In this document: piece after piece, positions 25,303 to 33,725 of the stretch
Layout of the letters: each line of letters opens with the position of its first letter
How positions within the stretch are numbered: position 1 is the first letter of the stretch
Assembly: GCA_002840355.1 (NCBI GenBank)
Contig: PHAL01000030.1
Span: forward strand, 1-33,725
Reading direction: 5' to 3'
Length of the DNA: 33,725 nt
From: Elusimicrobia bacterium HGW-Elusimicrobia-3
GTDB taxonomy: Bacteria > Elusimicrobiota > Elusimicrobia > Elusimicrobiales > UBA9959
Position numbers and translations under genes: made by a program
Notes under the pieces: generated by a model
What the model saw: only the letters and a program-made list of their open reading frames with translations
The model's database searches: none
What the model was told of the DNA's origin: nothing

Positions 25303-25430
25303 GTTTCGACAGGCGGACCAGGTTAGCAAAACCTTCATGAGGGCGAGGCTTGCATAGCGCCGAGCCCGATTGATGAGCGAGGCCACGGTGTGGCCGAGCG
25401 CGTTTTGCGTTCTGGTTCGCCTGGCGGAAC
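25303..25430. repeat. Structured dispersed element, copy 2 (between pheS and pheT)
   Basis: This element of about 128 bp has clear terminal inverted repeats: CAGGCGGACCAG on the left (25310-25321) against CTGGTTCGCCTG on the right (25412-25423), extended on both sides over about 30 bases. Internal helices are GCAAAAC/GTTTTGC (25326-25332 with 25402-25408), GGGC/GCCC (25341-25344 with 25363-25366) and GGCCAC/GTGGCC around GGT (25381-25386 with 25390-25395). Shared words with copy 1 include GCTTGCATA, CACGGTGTG and CGAGCGCGTTTT. The right end touches the first base of the pheS stop codon. It points against the direction of transcription, unlike copy 1. Confidence 0.85.
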
Positions 25431-26479
25431 TAAGCTACCTGCTTCAGCACCCGCAGGTCGTTCTCGTAAAGCATCCGCATGTCGCTGATGCCGTAGAGCA
25501 GCATCGCGAAGCGCTCTATGCCCGCGCCGAAAGCGAAGCCGCTCCACTTGGCCGGGTCGCAGTTGCAGGCCTTCAGCACGTTCGGGTGCACCACGCCGGC
25601 ACCCATCACCTCCAGCCAGCCCGTGCCCTTGCAGACCGGGCAGCGGCCCGCGCCGCTCTTGCAGAACACGCAGCTCATGTCCACTTCTGCGCCGGGCTCC
25701 ACGAAAGGGAAATACGACGGGTTAAAGCGGGTCTTCACGCCGGAGCCGAACAGGTCCTTCATGAAGGCGTCCACCGTCCACTTCAGGTCGGCCATGCTCA
25801 CGCCCTTGTCGACGTAGAGGCCCTCTATCTGGTGAAAAGCGAACGAGTGGCTGGCGTCCACGGCTTCGGAACGGAACACGCGGCCGGTGTGGAACACGCG
25901 CACCGGAGGCTGCGCCTTCTCCAGCGCTCGGATCTGCACCGGGGAGGTGTGCGTGCGCAGCAGCATGCCCTTGCCGTCCTGGTCCTTGGCGTCGACGTAG
26001 AAAGTGTCCTGCATGTCGCGCGCGGGGTGGAACGGCGGGAAGTTCAGCGCCTCGAAATTATGGTAGTCGTCCTCGACCAGCGGCCCGTCGGACATCGTGA
26101 AGCCGAGCTTCAGGAAGCCCTCGGCCAGGCGGTTCATCGTGTGGGTGAGCGGGTGCAGGCTGCCCTTGGGGCAGGGCGCGCCGGGCAGCGTCAGGTCCAG
26201 CCCCGGCGCGGCGGCGGCCGCGGCGGCGGGGCTCGCCCCCTTCAGCTCGGCCAGCTTGGCTTCCATCTCCGTCTTGGCGGAGTTGCCGAGCGCGCCGAGG
26301 GGCTTGCGCTCCTCCAGCGGGATATCCTTGAGGTCCCTCAGCAGCAGCGCGAGCTCGCCCTTGCGGCCCAGGAAGCGCAGCTCGAGCGTCTCCGGGTCGC
26401 CGGCGGGTTTCTCAGTTATAGAAACGGAAAAACTGTCCCGTATTGCGGACAGTTTCTCCTTCCACTCCGTGGCGTTCAC
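25430..26479 (-). CDS. pheS: Phenylalanyl-tRNA synthetase alpha subunit
   Basis: 349 residues. An N-terminal coiled-coil arm (1-85) precedes a class II synthetase core. Motif 2 lies around RVFHTGRVFRSEAVDASHS near 200. The metal-type cysteines are in CVFCKSGAGRCPVCKGTG near 275-290. Motif 3 is FAFGAGIERFAMLLYGI near 325. It is the catalytic subunit that charges tRNA-Phe. The gene follows rplT by eight bases, so it is cotranscribed with infC-rpmI-rplT. No T-box or Phe leader peptide is seen. Confidence 0.96.
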   Translation of the reverse strand: MNATEWKEKLSAIRDSFSVSITEKPAGDPETLELRFLGRKGELALLLRDLKDIPLEERKPLGALGNSAKTEMEAKLAELKGASPAAAAAAAPGLDLTLPGAPCPKGSLHPLTHTMNRLAEGFLKLGFTMSDGPLVEDDYHNFEALNFPPFHPARDMQDTFYVDAKDQDGKGMLLRTHTSPVQIRALEKAQPPVRVFHTGRVFRSEAVDASHSFAFHQIEGLYVDKGVSMADLKWTVDAFMKDLFGSGVKTRFNPSYFPFVEPGAEVDMSCVFCKSGAGRCPVCKGTGWLEVMGAGVVHPNVLKACNCDPAKWSGFAFGAGIERFAMLLYGISDMRMLYENDLRVLKQVA

Positions 26480-26487
26480 GGGGCGGC

Positions 26488-26871
26488 CTATCTCTCGGTA
26501 CCGACGACCTTCTTGATGGTCCCGATGGCTTTCCTGGCTATTTCAGCCAGCTGCTTGAAGGACTGAGGGTCGCGGATGGCGATCTCGGAGAGCATTTTCC
26601 TGTTCAGGGTGATGTTGGCCTTGTGGAGGCCGTCCATGAACCTGCTGTAAGACATACCCTCTTCGCGGGCGGCGGCGTTCAGGCGCACTATCCACAGCTG
26701 GCGGATATCGCCCTTCTTGTCGCGGCGGTGTATATAGGCGGTGGTCAGGGACTTCTTGACCTGCTGGGTCGCCTGGCGCAGGCGGTTGCCCTTGTTGCCG
26801 TAATAGCCCTTCGCGAGCTTTAAAATCCTCTTTTTTCTTTTGTTGCGAGCTACGCTGTATTTTATTCTCAT
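26488..26871 (-). CDS. rplT: 50S ribosomal protein L20
   Basis: 127 residues, typical basic L20 with RNKRKKRILKLAKGYYG, RRDKKGDIRQLWI and the C-terminal domain ending KAIGTIKKVV. It binds 23S rRNA early in 50S assembly and in many bacteria represses the rpmI-rplT message. It lies in the standard order infC-rpmI-rplT. Confidence 0.97.
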   Translation of the reverse strand: MRIKYSVARNKRKKRILKLAKGYYGNKGNRLRQATQQVKKSLTTAYIHRRDKKGDIRQLWIVRLNAAAREEGMSYSRFMDGLHKANITLNRKMLSEIAIRDPQSFKQLAEIARKAIGTIKKVVGTER

Positions 26872-26927
26872 GACGCTACTTCCGTTCCGCGGCTTTTACC
26901 GTCGGGAGCGGCTCCTTTTAGTCTTTC

Positions 26928-27131
26928 TTATTCGTAGGGCAGGTACTTCTTCAGCACGCGGCCTTCGGCGGAATTCTTCTCCTCCACTTTGGCGGTGCGC
27001 AGCGTGCGGCCGCGCTTGGAGGACATCGGCGTCAGCAGGTGGCGCAGGCCGGCTTTCCGGTGCACCCATTTGCCAGACACGGTCTTCTTAAATCTTTTCT
27101 TGGCTCCGCTGTGGGATTTCATTTTAGGCAT
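26928..27131 (-). CDS. rpmI: 50S ribosomal protein L35
   Basis: 67 residues, normal for L35. The N-terminus [17 protein letters not shown] and the pattern [17 protein letters not shown] are diagnostic. It lies between infC and rplT as in most bacteria. The 72-base gap after infC shows no obvious terminator. Confidence 0.97.
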   Translation of the reverse strand: MPKMKSHSGAKKRFKKTVSGKWVHRKAGLRHLLTPMSSKRGRTLRTAKVEEKNSAEGRVLKKYLPYE

Positions 27132-27203
27132 ATTATTTATGTGTCCTGTCGTTCAATATCCTTATCCTGTAATTATATAATTTTCGGCCTCGGCTTGGAA
27201 AGG

Positions 27204-27767
27204 TCACTCTCCGGGAGCCTGCTCCGTTTTGGACTTCGCCGGCGCCGGCGGCTTGCCGCTGGGGGCCAGCATGATGCTCATGCGGTTGCCCATCATCGAC
27301 GGGCGGCCTTCCACGATGCCGACGCTGGAAAGGTTGTCCTTGATGGAGAGGAGGATCTCCTCACCGAGGTTGCGGTGCTGGTTCTCGCGGCCGCGGAACA
27401 CCACGGTGACGCGCACCTTGTTGTGCTCTTTCAGGAATTCTTCGATGTGGCGGATCTTGGTGTGCAGGTCGGCGGTGGCGATGCGCGGGTTCAGGCGGAT
27501 CTCCTTGAGCACGCCGGCCTTCTGCTTCTTGCGGTTGTCGCGCTCCTGCTTTTCCTTCTCGTAAAGGTACTTGTTGAAGTCCATCACCTTGCAGACCGGA
27601 GGATTGGCCTGAGGCGAGATCTCAACGAGGTCCAGGTTGGCGCCGCGGGCCATGTTGACGGCCTCGATGAGCGGCTTAATGCCGAGCATGGTCCCGTGCA
27701 TGTCGATGAGGCGGACCTGCGGGGACGTGATATTGCGGTTGATGCGAACTCTCTTGTCGTGGTACAA
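27204..27767 (-). CDS. infC: Translation initiation factor IF-3 (TTG start)
   Basis: 187 residues from the TTG. The N-terminal domain begins DKRVRINRNITSPQVRLID; a Lys-rich linker (KYLYEKEKQERDNRKKQK) and the C-terminal domain (VRVTVVFRGRENQHRNLG) follow. IF-3 keeps 30S subunits free and checks start codons. An ATG lies ten codons further upstream, but the perfect AGGAGG site falls between it and the TTG at 27767, seven bases before the TTG, so TTG is chosen. Rare infC start codons allow IF-3 to repress its own translation in other bacteria; here TTG in place of AUU could do the same. Confidence 0.93.
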   Translation of the reverse strand: MYHDKRVRINRNITSPQVRLIDMHGTMLGIKPLIEAVNMARGANLDLVEISPQANPPVCKVMDFNKYLYEKEKQERDNRKKQKAGVLKEIRLNPRIATADLHTKIRHIEEFLKEHNKVRVTVVFRGRENQHRNLGEEILLSIKDNLSSVGIVEGRPSMMGNRMSIMLAPSGKPPAPAKSKTEQAPGE

Positions 27768-27789
27768 AACTCTTCCTCCTGTGGCTGGG

Positions 27790-27824
27790 GGCGGCAAAGC
27801 CGCCTGCCGGGATTTCGCTCCCGG
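27790..27824 (-). promoter_or_regulatory. Two tandem hairpins in the infC leader
   Basis: Read on the minus strand: CCGGGA-GCGAAA-TCCCGG (27824-27807), then GGCGGC-TTT-GCCGCC (27804-27790), directly before the AGGAGG site of infC. A TAGAATATAGT stretch just upstream (about 27827-27838) may be the -10 region. The hairpins could tune infC translation, but this is inference. Confidence 0.5.
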
Positions 27825-27834
27825 ATACTATATT

Positions 27835-28602
27835 CTACCTTATTTTAGCCGGCCCGAAGAGCGCGAAGCGCAGGCGGTAATAGAGCAGGCCGGCGTATTC
27901 GTTGAGGGCGCGGCGCGCGTCCTCCCCGCTGCCGGGCAGCCAGTCGCGCAGCCAGCGCGGGCCGCCGGCCCTCCTGGCCACCGGGAACGGCTCCAGGTCC
28001 AGGCCCCCGAGGCGCCCGAAGAGCAGCACCGCCCGCGGCATGTGGAAAGCGGAAGTCAGCAGTATGGCTTTCTTGTAACCCTTCTCCCGGCAGATCCGCC
28101 CCGAATAAGCGGCGTTCTCCTCGGTATCGCGGGACCGCACCTCGGTCAGCAATTTGGCCCGCGGCGCCCCCAGTTCTTCCAGGTAGGCCGCGGCGGCCTC
28201 GGCCTCCGGTTCGCTGGAGAACGGCGCGCCGCCGGACACCAGCAGCGGCAGGCCGGTCTCCCGCTGCAATTTATAGGCCGCGGTGGCGCGTTCCAGCGTG
28301 CCCGGGGCCAGCCGCTCCGACGCCGAGAAGGGCTTCCAGCCGCCCCGGAAACCGCCGCAGAGCAGTACGATGACGTCCCCCTCCGGCCTGGCCGGAGTCT
28401 TGTAAGCGCCTTCCAGCGGGCGCAGCAGCGCGTCGCTGAAAACCTCGGTGCTGCCCGCCCAGACCAGGGCCGCCAGAGCGGCGCAGGCGATAGCCGCCGG
28501 CCTGCAGCGCTTTCTCAAATAAATAGCCAGCCCCGCCAGCGCCAGTACGAACAGCCCCGGCGGCAGCACAAAAGCGGCGACAATTTTCTTCAGTATGAAC
28601 AT
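27835..28602 (-). CDS. YdcF/SanA-like DUF218 membrane protein
   Basis: 255 residues. Two N-terminal membrane helices (about 5-27 and 35-52) are followed by a DUF218 alpha/beta domain: DVIVLLCGGF, then LPLLVSGGAP, RSRDTEENA and ILLTSAFHMPRA. Related proteins (ElyC, SanA, YdcF) affect envelope integrity and peptidoglycan or lipid-carrier metabolism; the exact reaction is unsettled. The start is taken as ATG at 28602, where the membrane helix begins; the longer frame to 28671 adds a poor extension, though no good ribosome-binding site is seen at 28602 either. Confidence 0.8.
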   Translation of the reverse strand: MFILKKIVAAFVLPPGLFVLALAGLAIYLRKRCRPAAIACAALAALVWAGSTEVFSDALLRPLEGAYKTPARPEGDVIVLLCGGFRGGWKPFSASERLAPGTLERATAAYKLQRETGLPLLVSGGAPFSSEPEAEAAAAYLEELGAPRAKLLTEVRSRDTEENAAYSGRICREKGYKKAILLTSAFHMPRAVLLFGRLGGLDLEPFPVARRAGGPRWLRDWLPGSGEDARRALNEYAGLLYYRLRFALFGPAKIR

Positions 28603-28687
28603 CGGATTAATAATACAAAAAAAGAACTCCCCGCTTGCGGAAGCCACGGGCAGAAAGGCTGCCGGGGGCATGCCGCAGAGTAGAAAA

Positions 28688-28715
28688 GAAAATCCCCGCC
28701 GCGGCGGGGATTTTC
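28688..28715. terminator. Terminator after the pyrophosphatase gene
   Basis: A 13-bp perfect stem, GAAAATCCCCGCC (28688-28700) against GGCGGGGATTTTC (28703-28715), with A- and T-runs on either side. It lies just after the hppA stop and works best on the minus strand. Confidence 0.88.
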
Positions 28716-28733
28716 GTCGGGCTTAGAGAGCCC

Positions 28734-31184
<2,451 letters not shown>

Positions 31185-31215
31185 TTTCTCCCCTCTGACA
31201 CACTGGATTTAAAAA

Positions 31216-31239
31216 AGCCCGCCGGTTTGCCGGCGGGCT
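31216..31239 (-). terminator. Terminator of the rplK-rplA operon
   Basis: AGCCCGCCGG (31216-31225) and CCGGCGGGCT (31230-31239) form a perfect 10-bp stem with a four-base loop, followed on the minus strand by TTTTTT. It closes the tuf-to-rplA group. Confidence 0.93.
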
Positions 31240-31253
31240 CTTTCTTGTTTCGC

Positions 31254-31940
31254 TTAAGCTTTCAGGTCCGCCGCGATGACGGCGATGCCCGCCCCCATGG
31301 AGGACGAGACGAATACCGACTGCATATAGACGCCCTTGGAGGCCGAAGGCTTGACCTTCTGCACGGCGTCGATGACGGCCTGCACGTTCTCCACCAGCTT
31401 CTCCTCCGGGAAGGAGATCTTGCCGGCGACGGCGTGCACGATGGCCTGCGGGTCGGCCTTGAACTCTATGCGGCCGGCCTTCAGCTCCTTGACGGCCTTG
31501 GCGACGTCGAAGGTGACGGTGCCGCTCTTCGGGTTGGGCATCAGGCCTTTGGGGCCGAGCGTCTTGCCGAGCTTGGCGGCGTCTTTCATCATATCGGGGG
31601 TGACTACGAGGATGTCGAAGTCCATGAACCCGCCGAAGATCTTCTCTATCAGTTCGGCTCCGCCGTAAACGTCGGCGCCGGCGGCCTGGGCTTCTTTCTC
31701 TTTCTCGCCCTTGGCGATCACGGCGATCTTCTTGGTCTTGCCGGTGCCGTGCGGGAGGGCCACGGTGCTGCGGACCTGCTGGTCGCTATGCTTCACGTCC
31801 ACGCCGAGCTTCAGGTGCACTTCCACCGTCTCGTCGAATTTAGCGTTAGCGGTCTTCTTGAGCATGGCCACGGCTTCCTTCACGGTGTACTTCTTCGTGA
31901 GGTCCAGGCCTTTCTTAAGGTTCTCTATTCTCTTACCCAT
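31254..31940 (-). CDS. rplA: 50S ribosomal protein L1
   Basis: 228 residues, standard L1. It begins [14 protein letters not shown] and includes [20 protein letters not shown] and the second-domain [17 protein letters not shown]. It binds 23S rRNA at the L1 stalk and in other bacteria represses its own operon. It lies after rplK with an 80-base gap that contains a strong hairpin. Confidence 0.97.
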   Translation of the reverse strand: MGKRIENLKKGLDLTKKYTVKEAVAMLKKTANAKFDETVEVHLKLGVDVKHSDQQVRSTVALPHGTGKTKKIAVIAKGEKEKEAQAAGADVYGGAELIEKIFGGFMDFDILVVTPDMMKDAAKLGKTLGPKGLMPNPKSGTVTFDVAKAVKELKAGRIEFKADPQAIVHAVAGKISFPEEKLVENVQAVIDAVQKVKPSASKGVYMQSVFVSSSMGAGIAVIAADLKA

Positions 31941-31965
31941 TGTTTTTTCTCCTCGAGGTGCGAAC

Positions 31966-31987
31966 GCGGGAGCCGCGAGGCTCCCGC
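31966..31987 (-). other. Hairpin between rplK and rplA
   Basis: GCGGGAGCC (31966-31974) and GGCTCCCGC (31979-31987) form a perfect 9-bp stem with a four-base loop, 26 bases upstream of the rplA start. No T-run follows directly, so a translational or processing role is more likely than termination. An L1-binding site is a guess only. Confidence 0.6.
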
Positions 31988-32020
31988 TCCCTCAATTATG
32001 CCGCTATCCGCGGCAGATCT

Positions 32021-32455
32021 TTAGCCGACGATGTCGACGCCCATGCTGCGGGCGGTGCCCTTCACCATTTCCATGGCCTGCTTGATGTCCTTGGTGTTGA
32101 GGTCGGGGAGCTTTATCTTGGCGACTTCCTCGACCTGCTTGAGCGTCAGTTTACCCACCTTGTCCTTGTTCGGCACGCCGGAACCCTTGGCGAGGCCGGC
32201 GGCTTTCTTGATCAGCGCGGCCATCGGGGGCATCTTGGTGATGAACGTGAAGGTGCGGTCTTCGAAAACGGTGATGACGACGGGGATCGGCACGCCCTGC
32301 TCGAGCTTGCGGGTCTTCTCATTGAACTGCTTGCAGAAGTCCATGATGTTGACGCCGTGCTGGCCAAGGGCGGGACCGACGGGGGGCGCGGGATTGGCGG
32401 CGCCGGCCGGGATCTGGAGCTTTATGAAGGTTTTAATCGCTTTAGCTTTAGCCAT
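32021..32455 (-). CDS. rplK: 50S ribosomal protein L11
   Basis: 144 residues, standard L11. The N-terminal domain has [20 protein letters not shown] and [16 protein letters not shown], and the C-terminal rRNA-binding domain ends [10 protein letters not shown]. It forms the GTPase-associated centre with 23S rRNA. No ribosome-binding site lies at normal distance from the ATG; AAGGAG is 27 bases upstream with a small hairpin between them. Confidence 0.97.
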   Translation of the reverse strand: MAKAKAIKTFIKLQIPAGAANPAPPVGPALGQHGVNIMDFCKQFNEKTRKLEQGVPIPVVITVFEDRTFTFITKMPPMAALIKKAAGLAKGSGVPNKDKVGKLTLKQVEEVAKIKLPDLNTKDIKQAMEMVKGTARSMGVDIVG

Positions 32456-32463
32456 AGTATTAT

Positions 32464-32488
32464 TAAGGAATAGTCCTTAGATCTCCTT
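32464..32488 (-). promoter_or_regulatory. Distant ribosome-binding site and hairpin before rplK
   Basis: AAGGAG (32488-32483) is followed after three bases by the perfect hairpin TAAGGA-CTAT-TCCTTA (32479-32464), then eight bases to the ATG. If the hairpin folds, the distance shrinks from 27 to about 11 bases. Confidence 0.45.
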
Positions 32489-32563
32489 GTCTGATTCTGT
32501 CTGCGTCCGGACGGCCGCGTAACACGGGCGCCCCGCAGCCGCCTGAAGCTGGCGGCCTTGGAT

Positions 32564-33097
32564 TTAGACTTTTTCTACCTGCAGAAAATCGAGCTCCACC
32601 GGGGTGGGGCGGTCGAACACGGTGACGGTGACGCGGAGCTTGGCTTTCTGCTCGTTGACGTCCTCCACCATGCCCATGAAGTGCTTGAACGGCCCCTCGA
32701 TGATGCGCACGTTCTCGCCCTTCTCGAACTGCACCGCCGGCTTGGGCTTCTCGGCGCTGGTGGAGTTCACCAGTTCGAGGATCTGCTGCACCTCGGCGTC
32801 GTCCATCGGCACCGGCTTGGGGTCCCCGAGGAAACCGCTGACGCCCTGCACGCCGCGGATGGCCCAGTAGGTGTTGTTGTCCAGCTCCATGCTGACGAGC
32901 ACGTAGCCGGGGAAAAATTTACGCTTGGAAACCTTCTTCTGGTTATTCTTTACCTGCATCACGTCCTCGGTGGGGATGAGGACCTGCGCTATGCGGCCGG
33001 CGAACTCGTTGTTCTCGATCTTGGCGTGCAGCGTCTTGTAGACGCGCTCTTCGAAACCGGTGCGGGTGTGGATTACGTACCAGGCTTTGTCTGACAT
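32564..33097 (-). CDS. nusG: Transcription termination/antitermination factor NusG
   Basis: 177 residues. An NGN domain (AWYVIHTRTGFEERVYKTL, then FFPGYVLVSMELDNNTYWAI) precedes a KOW domain (FEKGENVRIIEGPFKHFMG, about residue 122 onward). It binds the RNA polymerase clamp and couples to Rho or ribosomal S10. The start overlaps the secE stop by one base (TAATG). The gene order secE-nusG-rplK-rplA is standard. Confidence 0.97.
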   Translation of the reverse strand: MSDKAWYVIHTRTGFEERVYKTLHAKIENNEFAGRIAQVLIPTEDVMQVKNNQKKVSKRKFFPGYVLVSMELDNNTYWAIRGVQGVSGFLGDPKPVPMDDAEVQQILELVNSTSAEKPKPAVQFEKGENVRIIEGPFKHFMGMVEDVNEQKAKLRVTVTVFDRPTPVELDFLQVEKV

Positions 33098-33285
33098 TAG
33101 CGGCCTCCCAGGATGGCCTTAAGGAAGGCGTTCAGGCCGAAGTCCACCACGCTTATGTAGATGGAGATCAGCACGACCACGAAGCTGACCGCCACCGTCG
33201 AGCGGATGACGTCCTTGCGGCCGAGCCACGTGACCTTGGTCAGTTCTTCGTATACTTCTTTGAGAAAGCCGGTTATTTTGTTCAT
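33097..33285 (-). CDS. secE: Preprotein translocase subunit SecE
   Basis: 62 residues, the short single-helix form found in most bacteria. The amphipathic FLKEVYEELTKVTWLGRKDV precedes one membrane helix (STVAVSFVVVLISIYISVV). SecE clamps SecY in the protein-conducting channel. It lies between tRNA-Trp and nusG. Confidence 0.95.
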   Translation of the reverse strand: MNKITGFLKEVYEELTKVTWLGRKDVIRSTVAVSFVVVLISIYISVVDFGLNAFLKAILGGR

Positions 33286-33298
33286 AGTTCTCGAAATC

Positions 33299-33372
33299 TG
33301 GCGGGAGCGGAAGGAATCGAACCTTCAGTTGCGGTTTTGGAGACCGCTGGTTTACCGTTAACCGACGCTCCC
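33299..33372 (-). tRNA. trpT: tRNA-Trp (anticodon CCA)
   Basis: 74 bases including the encoded CCA end. The acceptor stem GGGAGCG pairs with CGCTCCC, followed by G and CCA. The D arm is GGTT...AACC. The anticodon loop CTCCAAA gives CCA, and the T arm has GGTTCGATTCC. It lies between rpmG and secE, the common place for tRNA-Trp in many bacteria, and is probably processed from the mRNA. Confidence 0.95.
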
Positions 33373-33382
33373 ACTGAAGAGA

Positions 33383-33538
33383 TCAGGACTTAACTTCCTT
33401 GTGCCCGGTCTGCTTTCCGCAGGCCCGGCAGAACTTCTTCAGTTCGATTTTGAATTCCTTCTTCTTGCCCCTGGCCATATGGTAGTTCTTGTTCTTGCAG
33501 ACCGTGCAGCCCAGGGTTATGTGTATTCTGTCACCCAT
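33383..33538 (-). CDS. rpmG: 50S ribosomal protein L33
   Basis: 51 residues, short enough to be missed. It begins MGDRIHITLGCTVCKNKNYH and ends TGHKEVKS. Four cysteines in two pairs, CTVC and CRAC, make this the zinc-binding form of L33. The start ATG is at 33538, ten bases before the tRNA-Trp gene at its other end. Confidence 0.93.
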   Translation of the reverse strand: MGDRIHITLGCTVCKNKNYHMARGKKKEFKIELKKFCRACGKQTGHKEVKS

Positions 33539-33555
33539 AAGTTAGTTCTCCGTAA

Positions 33556-33595
33556 AAATCGGACGGCGGCGGCCGTTGCCGGCCGCTCGCCGCCT
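33556..33595 (-). terminator. GC-rich hairpin between tuf and rpmG
   Basis: GGCGG and CGGCC (33565-33574) pair with GGCCG (33581-33585) and CCGCC (33590-33594), with a four-base bulge. On the minus strand GTCCGATTTTT follows. It looks like a partial terminator that would lower transcription from tuf into the genes behind it. Confidence 0.55.
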
Positions 33596-33601
33596 CGCCG
33601 A

Positions 33602-33725
33602 TTATTCTATGATCTCGCTCACGACACCCGATCCCACGGTGTGGCCGCCTTCGCGGATAGCGAAGCGCAGACCCTTTTCCATGGCGATAGCGGATATCAG
33701 TTCGACGGTCATCTCGGCGTGGTCG
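33602..33725 (-). CDS. tuf: Elongation factor Tu, C-terminal end (5' part outside window)
   Basis: The last 40 residues of EF-Tu are visible, with [20 protein letters not shown] and [17 protein letters not shown] at the C-terminus. EF-Tu carries aminoacyl-tRNA to the ribosome as a GTP complex. His and Ser replace the more usual Arg and Ala in the REGGRTVGAG motif, which is a small variation. The stop lies 63 bases before rpmG. Confidence 0.96.
   Translation of the reverse strand, partial: DHAEMTVELISAIAMEKGLRFAIREGGHTVGSGVVSEIIE

Noticed and set aside
25270-25429. T-box or other tRNA-sensing leader between pheS and pheT
   Set aside because: No T-box sequence is present, the structured element is repeated in an unrelated operon, and it faces against transcription here.

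Overview
This is a GC-rich, gene-dense bacterial chromosome segment with about 30 protein-coding genes, one tRNA gene, and no phage, insertion sequence or CRISPR array. The order tuf-rpmG-tRNA(Trp)-secE-nusG-rplK-rplA and the set infC-rpmI-rplT-pheS-pheT are conserved bacterial blocks. Together with the sodium-pumping decarboxylase, a membrane pyrophosphatase and the style of the secreted proteins, they suggest a free-living, Gram-negative-type, little-studied phylum. Elusimicrobiota is my best guess, but that is inference from gene style and not proven by any marker I could test.

Left part (1-7441, + strand): the C-terminal end of a PfaC-type polyunsaturated fatty acid synthase subunit, carrying four hot-dog folds (two dehydratase didomains), is followed directly by a complete oleA-oleB-oleC-oleD set. 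OleA joins two acyl chains head to head, OleD reduces the ketone, OleC forms a beta-lactone and OleB removes CO2 to give an olefin. The join suggests a dedicated pathway for a long-chain polyunsaturated hydrocarbon. A perfect bidirectional terminator closes the unit.

Middle part (7456-16618, - strand): tlyA, a DUF2267 gene with its own strong promoter, a sodium-pumping decarboxylase operon (oadG-oadA-oadB) that ends with the biotin ligase birA, and a tightly overlapped operon of a small coiled-coil protein, zapA, rarA, xseA and xseB. A short + strand group (16734-19292) encodes three exported proteins: a trypsin-like protease, a small lipoprotein and a CsgG/FlgO-like protein. Next, on the - strand, come a secreted GH13 amylase, a pirin and a double-receiver response regulator.

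Right part (22594-33725, - strand): translation genes (infC to pheT plus a coupled TSCPD protein), a YdcF-like membrane protein, a divergent membrane pyrophosphatase, rplK-rplA, secE-nusG, tRNA-Trp, rpmG and the 3' end of tuf.

The two most notable observations are the pfaC-oleABCD fusion of pathways, and a previously unnamed (to me) element of about 130 bp present twice, at 2719-2852 and 25303-25430. It has terminal inverted repeats and internal hairpins whose paired bases change together between the copies. It lies between genes of two unrelated operons, in opposite orientation relative to transcription.
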